Of a stretch of DNA of 64,000 nt, positions 33,701-43,962 are shown one piece after another (the first letter of the stretch is position 1; every line of letters begins with the position of its first letter). The stretch lies in contig JAGPYM010000001.1 in assembly GCA_020736575.1 (NCBI GenBank), positions 2,294,001 to 2,358,000 of the forward strand, written 5' to 3'. The DNA comes from Thelonectria olida. Taxonomy: Eukaryota > Ascomycota > Sordariomycetes > Hypocreales > Nectriaceae. The notes beneath the pieces were generated by a model. It did no database searches. It worked only from the letters and a program-made list of their open reading frames with translations, and was not told where the DNA came from. The position numbers and the translations under genes are program-made.

Positions 33701-35527
33701 TTTGTTCGTAGATATAGTAGACGCTACCCCTCCCCCACAAACTTGTTGTCTCTGTTCTGTTGTTCACAGCAGAAACAGGGCTTTCTCTCTCTCTCTCTCT
33801 CTCCCGCACACACACACTTCCTTGTCCCTCCCCCTCCATCCCTCCAACAATCCAATCGCTGGTCCCTCTGTCTGCCTTGTCACGCCCCTGTCGGTATCCC
33901 ACTCTTTGATCCCAACCCGTGCAGCTGCTGTACCGCAGTTCGTCGCTTTGGGCCTCTCATAGGCACATCGCCATTGCCCATTGGTGGTGCAGATCCCTGG
34001 CGTCTGTTGCTTGACCTGTAGGTTCCCCAATCGAGTCGACTACCTACAGCCTCTTTCTCTCCACGATCAAAAGACATTCCTTCGCCTGCCCTCGACCATT
34101 AGTCTTCTTTTTCTTCCCTCTCCCATCACCATTACCATCATCGTCGTCGTCGTCACATCTCTCTCTTCCCCCTCGATCAATCACCATCTCTAACTAACAT
34201 AACTAACCTTCAGTCCACACAACAATCGCTCTTCTCTGAGAGGAGGGGTGTGGAACCTTAACTTCATAGTCGCCCGCCACACTTGCTCCGTCGCCTTTTT
34301 TCGCCCACCTGGAGCTGGACCTTATCCGGCTACGGCCAACCACGACTCCTACAGATTGCGTCCAGTGCGACTCTCTCTCACACCTTCGTCTACATAGTAC
34401 ACCTTGTACCACTCTCTTCGTCTCGGTTCCGTCTCCGTTCGTCATCATCCTCTTGACAAATCCCCATTCCATTACATCTCCCATCATCTTCTCTCCTCTT
34501 CCTCTCCGAACCCTCCTCCATCCAGCAGTCCTCGATTAGAGCTTTTCTCATTGCTGTCAACCTCGTCCTCTTTCTTATCTCTTGCGAATCCATCCATCAC
34601 CTACCTTACCTGCCTTGGAGCCGACGTCCTGGCTGCCTGCAAATCGCTTCCTCCAGCCAACATCTCTCCGGTCACCCTCACCTCACCTCGACAAAGTACG
34701 GATAGAGTCTCGGCCTCTTCGTCTTGACCCCGGTCCAGCAAGCCCTGCGCAAACCGCCGTTGTTCAGCAGCAACCGCCCAGCGCCCAACTCGTCCCTTGA
34801 CGCTCGTTTCTTCTCGCCCCAGGACGTCTTGGCAATCTGATTTTTTTCTCGCTTGCCGACAATTCCCTCTGCAGGTACTTTTCTCCCCCCCGTCCTAGTC
34901 TTTCCGCGACATAGCCGCGACTCTCGCCCGCTGGCTGGAATCGTCCTTCATTCCCGCTTTCGACGTTGTCTCGTTTTTTCCCCCCCTGTATGCTCCACCT
35001 TCGAATGCGCCGCGCAAACTTGCCTTGCATCCCGCGTCCGTCTTCGCCGCCGAGAATATCAACACTGCTACTTCCTATCTCCATGTGAGTCAAGCTGACG
35101 TGGGCTTTCTCTCCAGATTCGAAATCGGCCTCTCCGCTGTCAGGCGCTATCTGCGATTGTCGTCCGTTCGCGCTTTTCAATCATTCCCGGCTCCATCCCG
35201 GCGTTAGGAGGCTCCCCACGACGTCATCACCACCGTGAACCACACCCCCCAACGCCCACCTTCGACATCTCGTCAGCCTCTTTTGGGCGCCAGCCAAAAC
35301 TACACAAAACGGACGCCTCACGAATCCGCCGTCGCGGCTCCTCCTTCACGGTTCTTGGTCGATTATACCATCCCCCTTAACACCTGTTTGTGCTGCCATC
35401 TACAATCGACTACAACGCTCGGGCGGCTCTGAGGAAAGGGACGGCCACTGAGCCCCTAAGAAACTCCCACGCCACCACGCGACATTTGAGACATCGTCGC
35501 GTTTGAGTGACACGGGGAACTGGTACA
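33701..35527 (+). other. long pyrimidine-rich leader region of the PPZ-type phosphatase
   Basis: Plus-strand C/T-rich sequence with CT and CA runs (33783-33815), continuing to within 30 bases of the phosphatase start. Such sequence marks promoters and 5' untranslated regions of highly expressed fungal genes. The leader could exceed 1 kb and contain introns and short upstream ORFs; I cannot fix the transcription start. Confidence 0.4.
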
Positions 35528-37248
35528 ATGGGCAACCAAAACTCCAGGGAAAGCGGTAGTTCCGGGTCCAAGGGCTCAGGCTCCAAAGGGTCCGGCTCCA
35601 CCGGCGCTGTTGATGCGCCCCTTCAATCATATCCATCCTTCAGCAGATCTGACACCAAGGACTCGTCACGATCATTCCGGGGACTGCGATCCAAGATTCC
35701 CGGCAGCGGCAAGACAGATAGCCCCAGGAACTCTGCTATTTTGTCCAATGGCGATGCTGCCAATGATTCGACAAAAAACGACGCCGCCTCCGTTCGGTCT
35801 GGCAGGAGCGGCAGATCAAGCGTATCCCGGTTGAGCCGAAGTGATCTTCCCACCCTCAAGCACAATTCAACTGACTTTTCCACATCCGATTCGGCCATCC
35901 AAGAGGACCAGCCTCCGCCATCGCCCGTCCAGAGCTCATCCAGGCGCGGTACTCACGATCTAAGCGCTGCCCAGGCCTCAGGCGAAGTTGACCATGTCTC
36001 TGACCAACCTCCTTCTGCAAACGCAAGTGTCAATACTCACATGCAAGCTCCTGGACAATCCATCTTGGTCAAGCGAGATGAAACGATTAACCCGGTTCAT
36101 AAACTATCAGCCTCTGCGGACTCCAAAGGGGAACCCAATTCCAATATTGCCATGTCTGACATCAAGGATATCGACCTTGACGACTTTATCAAGCGGCTAC
36201 TCGACGCAGGGTACGCCGGAAAGGTGACAAAGAGTGTCTGTCTCAAGAATGCCGAAATTACCGCCATTTGCCAACGTGCGAGGGAGGTGCTTTTGTCCCA
36301 GCCCGCTCTCCTGGAGTTGGATGCGCCAGTCAAAATTGTAGGCGATGTTCACGGCCAGTACACGGATTTGATTCGAATGTTTGAGATGTGTGGCTTCCCA
36401 CCTTCGGCCAACTACCTCTTTCTAGGCGATTATGTTGATCGAGGAAAGCAGTCGCTCGAGACGATCCTCCTCCTTCTCTGTTACAAGCTCAAGTTCCCCG
36501 AAAACTTCTTCCTTCTCCGTGGCAATCACGAGTGTGCCAATGTAACGCGAGTGTATGGCTTTTACGACGAGTGCAAGCGAAGGTGCAACGTCAAGATCTG
36601 GAAGACGTTTGTGGATTGCTTCAATACGCTACCAATTGCCGCTATTGTGGCTGGAAAGATTTTCTGCGTTCACGGAGGTCTCTCCCCAGCGTTGAGTCAC
36701 ATGGACGACATCCGAAACATTGCGCGGCCAACCGATGTGCCCGATTATGGTCTACTCAACGACCTCCTCTGGTCAGATCCAGCCGACATGGAACAGGATT
36801 GGGAAGCCAATGAGCGAGGAGTCAGCTATTGCTTCGGAAAACGGGTCATTACCGACTTTTTGGCGGTACACGATTTTGATCTCATTTGCCGGGCGCACAT
36901 GGTTGTCGAGGACGGGTACGAATTCTTCAACGACAGAGTATTGGTCACCGTCTTTAGCGCCCCTAATGTAAGTTCCCTGCCATCCCCAGACGCCATCTCT
37001 ACTAACATCTACAGTACTGCGGCGAATTTGATAACTGGGGTGCCGTAATGTCCGTTTCGGCAGAGCTATTGTGCAGCTTCGAGCTTCTCAAGCCCCTCGA
37101 TTCCAGCGCTCTCAAGAGCCATATTAAGAAGAGTCGCAATAAGCGACAACATATGCTGAACAGCCCCGTAAGTAACGCACTCCAACTTGGGCAAATGTAC
37201 ACGACTAACCCCTCCCAGCCTGCCATGGTTCAGCCTCAGAGTGTATAA
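35528..37248 (+). CDS. ppz1: PPZ-type serine/threonine protein phosphatase
   Basis: Catalytic phosphatase of the PP1-related PPZ group, which in yeasts controls salt tolerance, cation transport and wall integrity. Three exons (35528-36967, 37015-37167, 37219-37248) give 540 residues. The start ATG has a good context (ACAATGG), and MGNQNS is a likely N-myristoylation signal, as in other PPZ proteins. Residues 1 to about 208 form a Ser/Gly/Arg-rich, disordered extension with repeats of GSKGS type. The catalytic domain begins near residue 209 ([20 protein letters not shown]). Metal-site motifs are intact: GDVHGQY (272), GDYVDRG (300), RGNHE (331) and HGGLSP. The C-terminus continues through [14 protein letters not shown] across intron 1. 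The basic extension and the spacing separate it from plain PP1. Confidence 0.94.
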
Positions 37249-38071
37249 AGGATGGTGGGTCGTCATGCAGCCAAGACACGAACAAAGGATCCTTTTCTCG
37301 ACTCCCTCGCCAGGAGCACTTTATTGCATATGAGAGGCGGCCGTCAATCCGAGGGCAACCCGGGAAAAGTCGGACGCTATGGTTTGGAGCAACACAACTG
37401 GACAATACCTGAGGTCCTTTTTGGGGAAATGGATTGAACGAGGAGGATTCAAGGGACAGCACAGTTATTCTGCACATCATTTCATCGTGCCCACGGGGTG
37501 ACAACCGTGTTGGAGTGGCTTATATCGGCCTCTAATCAGCTCGAGCGGACAGACGTAGCTGTCTGATCAGGCAACCAGAAATGGTCGGCTCGACACACGA
37601 GATTCAGGTCGCCACCACGTGGCCCCAGAATCCATCGTGTGGAATCTAGATGACCTCGATGTGCGTTTATTCTCGCAGTGTCCAGATATCACATATGAGG
37701 CTGCAGAGCAGCAGTCGACATCTTGTTGGCCTGGCGGTGTTCTAGGCCGAGTTAGTTTTATACCGGCAACAGGCGGGTCTTGCATTGTGTTGGTCTCGGG
37801 GACATAAGTAGCCATTCGGCTCAATACGATAAACGGAGGTGTTCTTGCTTGTAGAACTATTAATGATTGTCTTGTTTGTGGTTGTGCACATGTATGTTGC
37901 TCAAGACGACCTGTGCGAGTGGAGTGAGGTTGAGCTCAATGGAAGCTGTGAATAGATTGACGAAGGAGACACCCCGCTGGCTTAGTCATCAATACATCCC
38001 TGGGAGAGAAATTTGGGCATTGCTAGCCTTCCGCTCCAGACCATCCATCAACCCTCACAGATCGAGCAACA
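37249..38071. other. intergenic
   Basis: About 820 bases between two plus-strand genes: the phosphatase 3' untranslated region and the promoter of the RGG protein. No further feature recognised. Confidence 0.6.
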
Positions 38072-39295
38072 ATGCATCGCCACGCCTTTCGTTCGGTATG
38101 TAGCCGGACGAGGCCCGAGATCGAGCATGTTTCGGATGCTCTTCAAACCTGCATCCGCCAATTCTCGACGACTCAACTGCAAGCCGCCGACAACAATGGC
38201 CCCACAGGCAACTCGACGCCCTCACTCCGCGAGCGATCCCGCGCTGCCACCAGCGAGATCAACTCCCTCGCCCGTTCTCGAAGCCCAATGCGTGGAGGAA
38301 ATGCCCCATCTGGCCCTTCTGGTGGACCAAAGGTTCTCGATGTGAAGAGCCTTCCGAGACTGTCCTTTAGTGGCAGTGGCAATGCCCGTGGGGGTGCCCG
38401 AGGTGGTTTCACTCCCCGTGGCGGCCCTCGTGGTGGTTTTACTCCTCGTGGTGGTTACACGCCTCGAGGCGGCCCCGGCAGCTCTTCCGGCCCTTCTCGC
38501 TTCTCTATCTCACGAGGTGGTGGCCGTGGTGGCTTCAGAGGCCGTGGCGGCTTTGGCAATCGAGGCGGTCGTGGGCGCGGCGCCAAAAAGTTCACAGGAC
38601 GACGCAAGGACGATGACGAGGAGAGCAAGGACCGCAAGTTCCGCGGCGACGAATTCGCGAAGCTGGACCCCGAAGAGCAGGCCTTTGACGACAGCGTCCG
38701 CTTCGGCACCACCACAACGTACAGCCCGACGCTGACAGTCGACACCCTCGCCGACTTTGCTCCCGTGGTGCCCACCAGCTCGACCGGCAAGGCTGCTACC
38801 GTCCTGCAGAACCTCAGCGTCCTCGGAACCGCTGACCATGTCGGCACTGCTCAGGCTTTCCAGACCCGCCATTACGTCACCGAGATCGAGCAAAGTGGCA
38901 TGCGCTTCTTTGCTGACACGCAGAGCAAGGCTGCGGCTGAGGAGTACCTCCAGAACAAGAACAAGCCTGAGGTTATTGAAGCCGAGGGCAAGGGTGAGGG
39001 TGAGGGTGAGGCCAATGCTGAAGTTAAGGCCGAGGGTGAGGGTGCGGCCAATACTGAAACCAAGCCCATCATCACCGACTCCGAGGACGCCGTTCGCAAA
39101 GTCATTCTCGAAAAGGCCATCAACGGTCAACATGAGACGCCCAAGTTTGCACTGGACCCCGTTGGCGTGTCTCGTTCGTGGCACCTGCGTGCTGAGACGT
39201 ATACAACCAAGGACGTGAACTCTTTTGAGAAAAAACTCACTTCGCTTCTGTCAAAGAACGCTCCCAGAGGTGGAAAGAAGCATGCAAAGGCTTAA
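38072..39295 (+). CDS. RGG-rich protein with likely mitochondrial presequence
   Basis: Intronless plus-strand gene of 407 residues; ATG 38072 has a good context (CAACAATG). The first 35 residues are basic and amphipathic and end in IRQFSTTQ, a typical fungal mitochondrial cleavage region. Residues about 106-170 are a dense run of RGG/FTPRGG repeats, a common RNA-binding, arginine-methylated type of sequence. A charged linker (KDDDEESKDRKFRGDEF) follows, then a region of about 100 residues around YSPTLTVDTLADFAPVVP and ETRHYVTEIEQ-like sequence, a Glu/Lys/Ala-rich low-complexity stretch, and a conserved-looking end (HETPKFALDPVGVSRSWHL). I do not recognise the family. Mitochondrial RNA binding or ribosome association is an inference from the presequence, the RGG block and the convergent neighbour, a mitochondrial ribosome recycling factor whose gene ends 194 bases away. 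Confidence 0.8.
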   Translation: MHRHAFRSVCSRTRPEIEHVSDALQTCIRQFSTTQLQAADNNGPTGNSTPSLRERSRAATSEINSLARSRSPMRGGNAPSGPSGGPKVLDVKSLPRLSFSGSGNARGGARGGFTPRGGPRGGFTPRGGYTPRGGPGSSSGPSRFSISRGGGRGGFRGRGGFGNRGGRGRGAKKFTGRRKDDDEESKDRKFRGDEFAKLDPEEQAFDDSVRFGTTTTYSPTLTVDTLADFAPVVPTSSTGKAATVLQNLSVLGTADHVGTAQAFQTRHYVTEIEQSGMRFFADTQSKAAAEEYLQNKNKPEVIEAEGKGEGEGEANAEVKAEGEGAANTETKPIITDSEDAVRKVILEKAINGQHETPKFALDPVGVSRSWHLRAETYTTKDVNSFEKKLTSLLSKNAPRGGKKHAKA

Positions 39296-39489
39296 GTGGG
39301 AGGGATGATGGATCTAGAGAGGAAGATCTGTGTACAACTTTTCGTCACGACGTGTAATATACTGTACATTGCTGCCATCCACCTTTTACTCTTGCAGTTC
39401 CGACACACAAACACACCTTCCACCTCTATGACCTTTGCCAACGGCCTTATGATATCATGTAGCTACTTTAAATCTTCAACGACAAGTGA

Positions 39490-40436
39490 TTACAGCTGGC
39501 GAATAATCTGAGCCTCCTCTTGATCAATCTCCTTCATCTTCTTGTCCTGCACCTTTTGCAGCTCCTTCTCAGCCCGCTTCACCACGTCGGGCAGCACAGT
39601 GCCGTTCTTCTTCCACTCCTTCAGCGCCTTTTCGTGTCGCGACCGGACCTGGCGGATGCGCTCGCGGTAGGCCTGCATGTTCTCCTTGACGCGGCGAGCG
39701 ACGTCGTCCTTGCGCTCGAGCTCGACCTTGAGGAGTAGCTCGAGGTCGTTGTCGTCGGACCGCTGCGGTTGCTGGTTGAACTCCTTGCTGGCCTGCACGG
39801 CGCTCATGATGGGCTTGATGTACTCCTTGTCATGGACGAGCAGCGAGATGGTGCGGCCGGAGCGCGGCACAACCTGGGCGAGCTCGCGCAGCGGGAAGAC
39901 GGCAGCGGCTTCGGCGCCGTGCTCTTTGACGGAGACGGGGAGGGCGCCCAGGTTGGTCGGGTTGAAGCGGCCGCCGTGGGCCATGGCGGCGAGCTGGGCC
40001 TTGAAGTGGGCGTCTACGGGGGTGTAGGCGGCGAGGACGGAGTCGAAGTTCAGAGGGTCTTCGGGGTCGGGCTGGGGGCCCTTTGACGGGGAGGAGGGGA
40101 AGTCATCGTGGGCGAAGGATGAGGCGGCAGAGCTTGCGGCGGCGTCTTTGTGTTTGGGGCTGTTGGTGGGCACGGCGATCTTGCGCTTCTTGAGGAGGCA
40201 GGCGGAGGAGGTGAAGAAGCGAGGAGAGGAGTCGCAGGCGAGAGCCGCAGGCGCAAACTGCCGGCGAGGGACGCTCTTCAGAGCTGGTCTGTAAAGGAAG
40301 GCTGTCAGTTAAGACGCCCAAGAGAACAGGTTCTGGTAACAAGGTTGGGAAGCGTTTGCGCGAATTCAACATACCCTTCGGACGAGAGAAGACGCAGGCA
40401 TTGCCTGGTTGGCGCATTGGCTCGTGAAAACGCCAT
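39490..40436 (-). CDS. RRF1: mitochondrial ribosome recycling factor
   Basis: Mitochondrial ribosome recycling factor, which splits post-termination ribosomes together with elongation factor G. Two exons on the minus strand (40436-40375 and 40288-39490) give 286 residues. The intron is 86 nt (GTATGT..TTTACAG). Exon 1 and the start of exon 2 encode a basic mitochondrial presequence ending near RFFTSSACLLKKRKIAVP. The RRF domain fills the C-terminal two thirds. Typical pieces are HGGRFNPTNLGALPV, the GRTISLLVHD segment, and the long final helix (ERIRQVRSRHEKALKEWKK through ELQKVQDKKMKEID). Compared with bacterial RRF, the fungal protein has the extra N-terminal linker. The gene converges with the RGG protein gene to its left. 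Confidence 0.9.
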
Positions 40437-40955
40437 GATTGCAATTGCGAGTGGTGAGGTTAAGGCTTGTCACAGCCCGAAATCCTTGCATCCGAGGTTT
40501 CGACGTCAGTTCACCTCAGTTTCAGTCCAAAAGGTACGTACCGCCGGCCGATGGGTTGTGGGGTTATAGCTCCCGTCGCTTGCCGTGTCGGTAAAGCATC
40601 GACCCTGGAGCTCTAAAGGATGCAATGAATATTGATTCTGAATCATTAACTTATGGACGGTTCAATGACATGGTCTAGTTGTAGGTTTGATTGCTTATTC
40701 CTAGGTAGGTGTGTTGAGATTCGTAGGACAGTAATAGACGGGATGAAACGAGCCCTCGATTAGGCCACTGGTTCATTGCATGAGTTCCCGTTTCTCGTTC
40801 GATCCTTCATCGAGCACTCCCAAATGTATCATCAGGTCTGGGCTACTTCCTCATCGAGGGCGTATCCTCCAAGTTTACGTCAAAACAGAAAAAAATAAAC
40901 ACCCTACAACAATGAAACGAATTATCATTATTGAGAAAGGGCAAAAATGAAAGAT
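40437..40955. other. intergenic
   Basis: Promoter region of the recycling factor gene and the 3' flank of tRNA-Val. One CCTAGGTAGG motif lies near 40701. On the minus strand the tRNA is followed at 40945-40920 by a short T-containing stretch (TTTTTGCCCTTTC), compatible with polymerase III termination. Confidence 0.5.
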
Positions 40956-41036
40956 TGATCGCGGCAAGGATCGAACTTGCGACCTTTTGTGTTACTGTTG
41001 TAAGACAAACGCCATAAACCACTAGGCCACGCGACC
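40956..41036 (-). tRNA. tRNA-Val (anticodon UAC) with a 7-nt intron
   Basis: A full cloverleaf reads on the minus strand. The acceptor stem GGTCGCG pairs with CGCGATC (one G-T wobble), with discriminator A at 40956. The D stem is GCC/GGC around a loop with GTGG. The anticodon stem TTTGT/ACAAA surrounds CTTACA, giving anticodon TAC. The variable loop is AGGTC, and the T stem GCAAG/CTTGC has loop TTCGATC. Between positions 37 and 38 there are seven extra bases (ACAGTAA), the usual place for nuclear tRNA introns; removing them gives a standard 74-nt molecule. CCA is not encoded. It decodes GUA and related valine codons. The intron is at the short end of what is known. Confidence 0.93.
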
Positions 41037-41566
41037 TGATCTTGTGAAGATGCGACTGATACAGAGATCATGTACGGCTCCCCAAACGTGTAATTGACAA
41101 TTTCGAGAGAGACAAACATTGAAGACGGGTCAGGAGAAATAGGTGGTGTTCGAATTGCAGACCTTTAATGTGATATTACCGTTCTGGTCGAGGTCTTCTG
41201 GTCGAATTCCCCTGTGGATGACACGACTTCCCAAGGATGCCAACGCCTGACTGTTTGAATGTTCTCCTTGAACAGGTCTACTGGATGGCAAGGAACTCAT
41301 ATCATGTTTATTTCATTTTGACATAGAGATGTACTTTATACTAGCTGAAAGGGTAGTTGCCTCTTGATACAAGCCTGGAGTGCCAAGCATAGATGCTTCC
41401 ATTCCACCCAGAGTTGAGTAAAGATTAACAAGAGAAGTGTTCTCCCCTTGGTGGCAGCAAGTACGATAACCTCGGATGCCAATCAAACAAAACCCAAGCA
41501 AGTACATGCTCATCATTATTGCTTTAATTATAGTATCTTATCCTGGTATTCTGCCTCGGCCCCCGC
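41037..41566. other. intergenic
   Basis: 5' flank of tRNA-Val on the minus strand, holding the decayed tRNA half, and the 3' region of the SSADH gene. AT-rich around 41280-41550. No gene seen. Confidence 0.55.
41145..41186 (-). pseudogene. decayed 3' half of a tRNA-Val-like gene
   Basis: On the minus strand the sequence AGAACGGTAAtatCACAttAAAGGTCtGCAATTCGAAC follows the 3' half of the neighbouring tRNA-Val, including its intron (ACAACAGTAA, CACA, AAAGGTC, GCAAGTTCGATC), with small insertions and substitutions. The acceptor, D and 5' anticodon parts are not recognisable. It lies about 110 bases upstream of the intact tRNA. It is best read as a degenerate tandem copy, though a short chance match cannot be excluded. 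Confidence 0.4.
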
Positions 41567-43323
41567 TCAGGCCTGCAGAGGCTTGCCCATTCCGCCAGAG
41601 GTCACCATCTTGGTGACCTGGTACTCGGCAATACCGTCTAACGACCCCTCGCGACCGAATCCGCTCTCCTTAACACCTCCGAATGGTGACGCGGGATCCG
41701 AGATCAGGCCCGTGTTCACACCAACCATGCCGACCTCGAGGCTCTCGGAGATGCGGTACACACGCTCCAAATCCCTGGAAAAGAAGTAACCGGCAAGACC
41801 CACGTTGGTGTTGTTGGCCATCTTGACAACCTCCTCCTCAGTCTCAAAGGGGAACAAGCCGGCGACGGGGCCAAACGTCTCTTGGGAAGCCATGTCCATC
41901 TCGGGGGTCATATCACGGATGACGGTAGGCGCGAAGTAGTTGGGGCCAAGATCATTAATCCGTTGGCCGCCGATGGTTACTGTTCCGCCCTTTCTTTCAG
42001 CATCTTGAACATGAGCCTCGGCCTTAGAGACGGCTCGGCCGTGGATAAGGGGTCCATGGGTGATACCCTGCTCGAATCCGTTTCCAACCTGGAACTCCTT
42101 TACCTTGTCGGTGAGCTTCTGAACAAACTCGTCGTAGACACCCTTCTGGACGTAGATGCGGTTCGCGCAGACACAGGTCTGGCCCGAGGAGCGGAACTTG
42201 GAAGCGACGGCGCCAGCAACAGCGGCATCGACGTCGGCATCGTCGAAAACAATAAAGGGGGCGTTGCCACCGAGCTCCATAGAGAGCTTCTTGAGAGTTC
42301 CAGCGGACTGCTTCATGAGCAGCTTGCCAACGCCAGTGGAGCCGGTAAAGGAAATCTTCTTAATCGTAGGCGACGAGGTAAGCAGCTCTCCGATCTCGGG
42401 AGTATTATCATTGGCCGTGACAATATTGACAACGCCTTTGGGAATGCCAGCGCGGTGAGCCAGCTCAGCCAAAGCCAAGGAGGTAAAGGGGGTCTCGCTG
42501 GGCGCTTTGCAAACCACTGTGCAGCCGGCTGCCAGAGCAGGGCCAATCTTTCTCGTAATCATGGCGGCAGGAAAGTTCCAGCTAGAATAATAGTCAGCCC
42601 CCGTTGGCAGGGAGAATTTGAGAAGAAGCTTCAACTCACGGAGTGATTAATCCACAAACACCAACAGGCTCCTTGAGGGTCCAAACTCTGTTGCCAGGCA
42701 CAGAGCTGGGAATAGTATTGCCGTAGACTCGCGGGGCCTCCTCGCTGAACCACTCCAAGAAATTGGCAGCATAAGCTGTTTCTCCCTTGGCATCCGCAAG
42801 AGGTTTTCCATTCTCCCAGGTAATAAGAGTAGCCAGATCTTCAGAATTGGCAATCATAAGGTCGTACCAAGCACGCAGTAGCTTGGAGCGCTCTCGGCCA
42901 GTCTTGGCACGGAAGGCAGGGAACGCATCGGCGGCGGCGGCGATGGCAGATTCGGCGTCGCTGGTGTCGAATTCAGGACTAGAACCGATAAGCGCGCCGG
43001 TAGAAGGGTCTTATGGTGAGTGTGAGAAAGCGTGTGGACGAGGCTCATATTGCAGCTCACTCACCATTGACCTTGAACGACTTGCCCGACTTGGCTGCGA
43101 CCCATTGGCCATTGACATAACAGACGTTGTTCTTCAACAGCGATGGGTCTTTAAGCTGGGAGGCATAGTTACATTAACTCAATATCACAGATTACTGCAA
43201 CGACTGACTGACCTTGGGAGGCGCCAAGTTGGAAGCTCGACGGGCGAGAACCAGAGCGAGGCCATGACCGTGTCGCAGAGCTCCCCTGCTCGACGGAGCA
43301 ATGAAGCGTTGAATGAGCGTCAT
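41567..43323 (-). CDS. UGA2: succinate-semialdehyde dehydrogenase
   Basis: NAD(P)-dependent aldehyde dehydrogenase of the succinate-semialdehyde type, last step of GABA breakdown to succinate. Four exons on the minus strand: 43323-43213, 43155-43065, 43009-42640 and 42581-41567, all in phase, give 528 residues. Introns are 54-58 nt. The catalytic Cys327 lies in SGQTCVCANR; the CVC pair matches the redox-switch cysteines known in mammalian SSADH. The general base Glu293 is in MELGGNAPF, and the cofactor segment ISFTGSTGVGKLL is intact. The C-terminal FGGVKESGFGREGS is typical. Exon 1 (37 residues, basic, ending SNLAPPK) looks like a mitochondrial presequence, longer than in cytosolic yeast Uga2. 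Another ALDH specificity is possible, but the family pattern favours SSADH. Confidence 0.9.
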
Positions 43324-43962
43324 GGCGGTCGTAGCATACAAAGAATTGGGTATGAACAGACACCAATAACGCCGTAGTTATCAAGGGAAGGTTTCCGTGT
43401 TTGGATGATGGCGGGGTGACGTCTTATGGGGGAAGCTCTGGTGGGGTCTCAAGCAATCCGGTGCCGGTTTGAGGCGTGCCGGTCCGGCCATTTAACGCGG
43501 AGGGCCGAGGTGGGGTTTGGTCTTTGCTGAATCGGGGCAATAGAAGGAGACTGTTCGCGATAAAAAGATTCATCATCATATCTGGATTGTTTTCATCCCA
43601 TTATTTTATTCGCATCATCTAGGTAGTTACCAGTGTCGGCAAAACTAGGGCGCATCGGCTTCTTCGCCGGTCATGATAAGAGTGTCTAGCACTCTCACCG
43701 TCGTCTTTGACACAGAGGACAAGAGGTGGGCTGAGTGAGAAGAAATGAAAAAGAAGAAAATGTACAGTCCAAGTTGTTGTCCCAGTTGAGTCCGGGCTCA
43801 CAACCATCCAATGGTATTGAGTGCAAAAGATCCGAAACTCCATCCCAAATACTACTCAAGGAAACCCTCCATCACACGGTGAGGAAACATGTGTCAATCC
43901 TAAAATACACCTTCGTTTTAAATGCTTCGTTGCTTCGTCGCTTCATCTTCCTTCTTCAGCCC
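43324..43962. other. intergenic
   Basis: About 640 bases between two minus-strand genes: the SSADH promoter and the 3' untranslated region of the membrane protein gene. No further feature recognised. Confidence 0.6.

Noticed and set aside
38510..39184. 224-codon minus-strand Leu/Ala-rich frame
   Set aside because: Antisense of the RGG protein gene; no independent start context or motif.
41882..42646. 254-codon plus-strand frame
   Set aside because: Antisense shadow of the SSADH catalytic exons, which carry clear family motifs on the minus strand.
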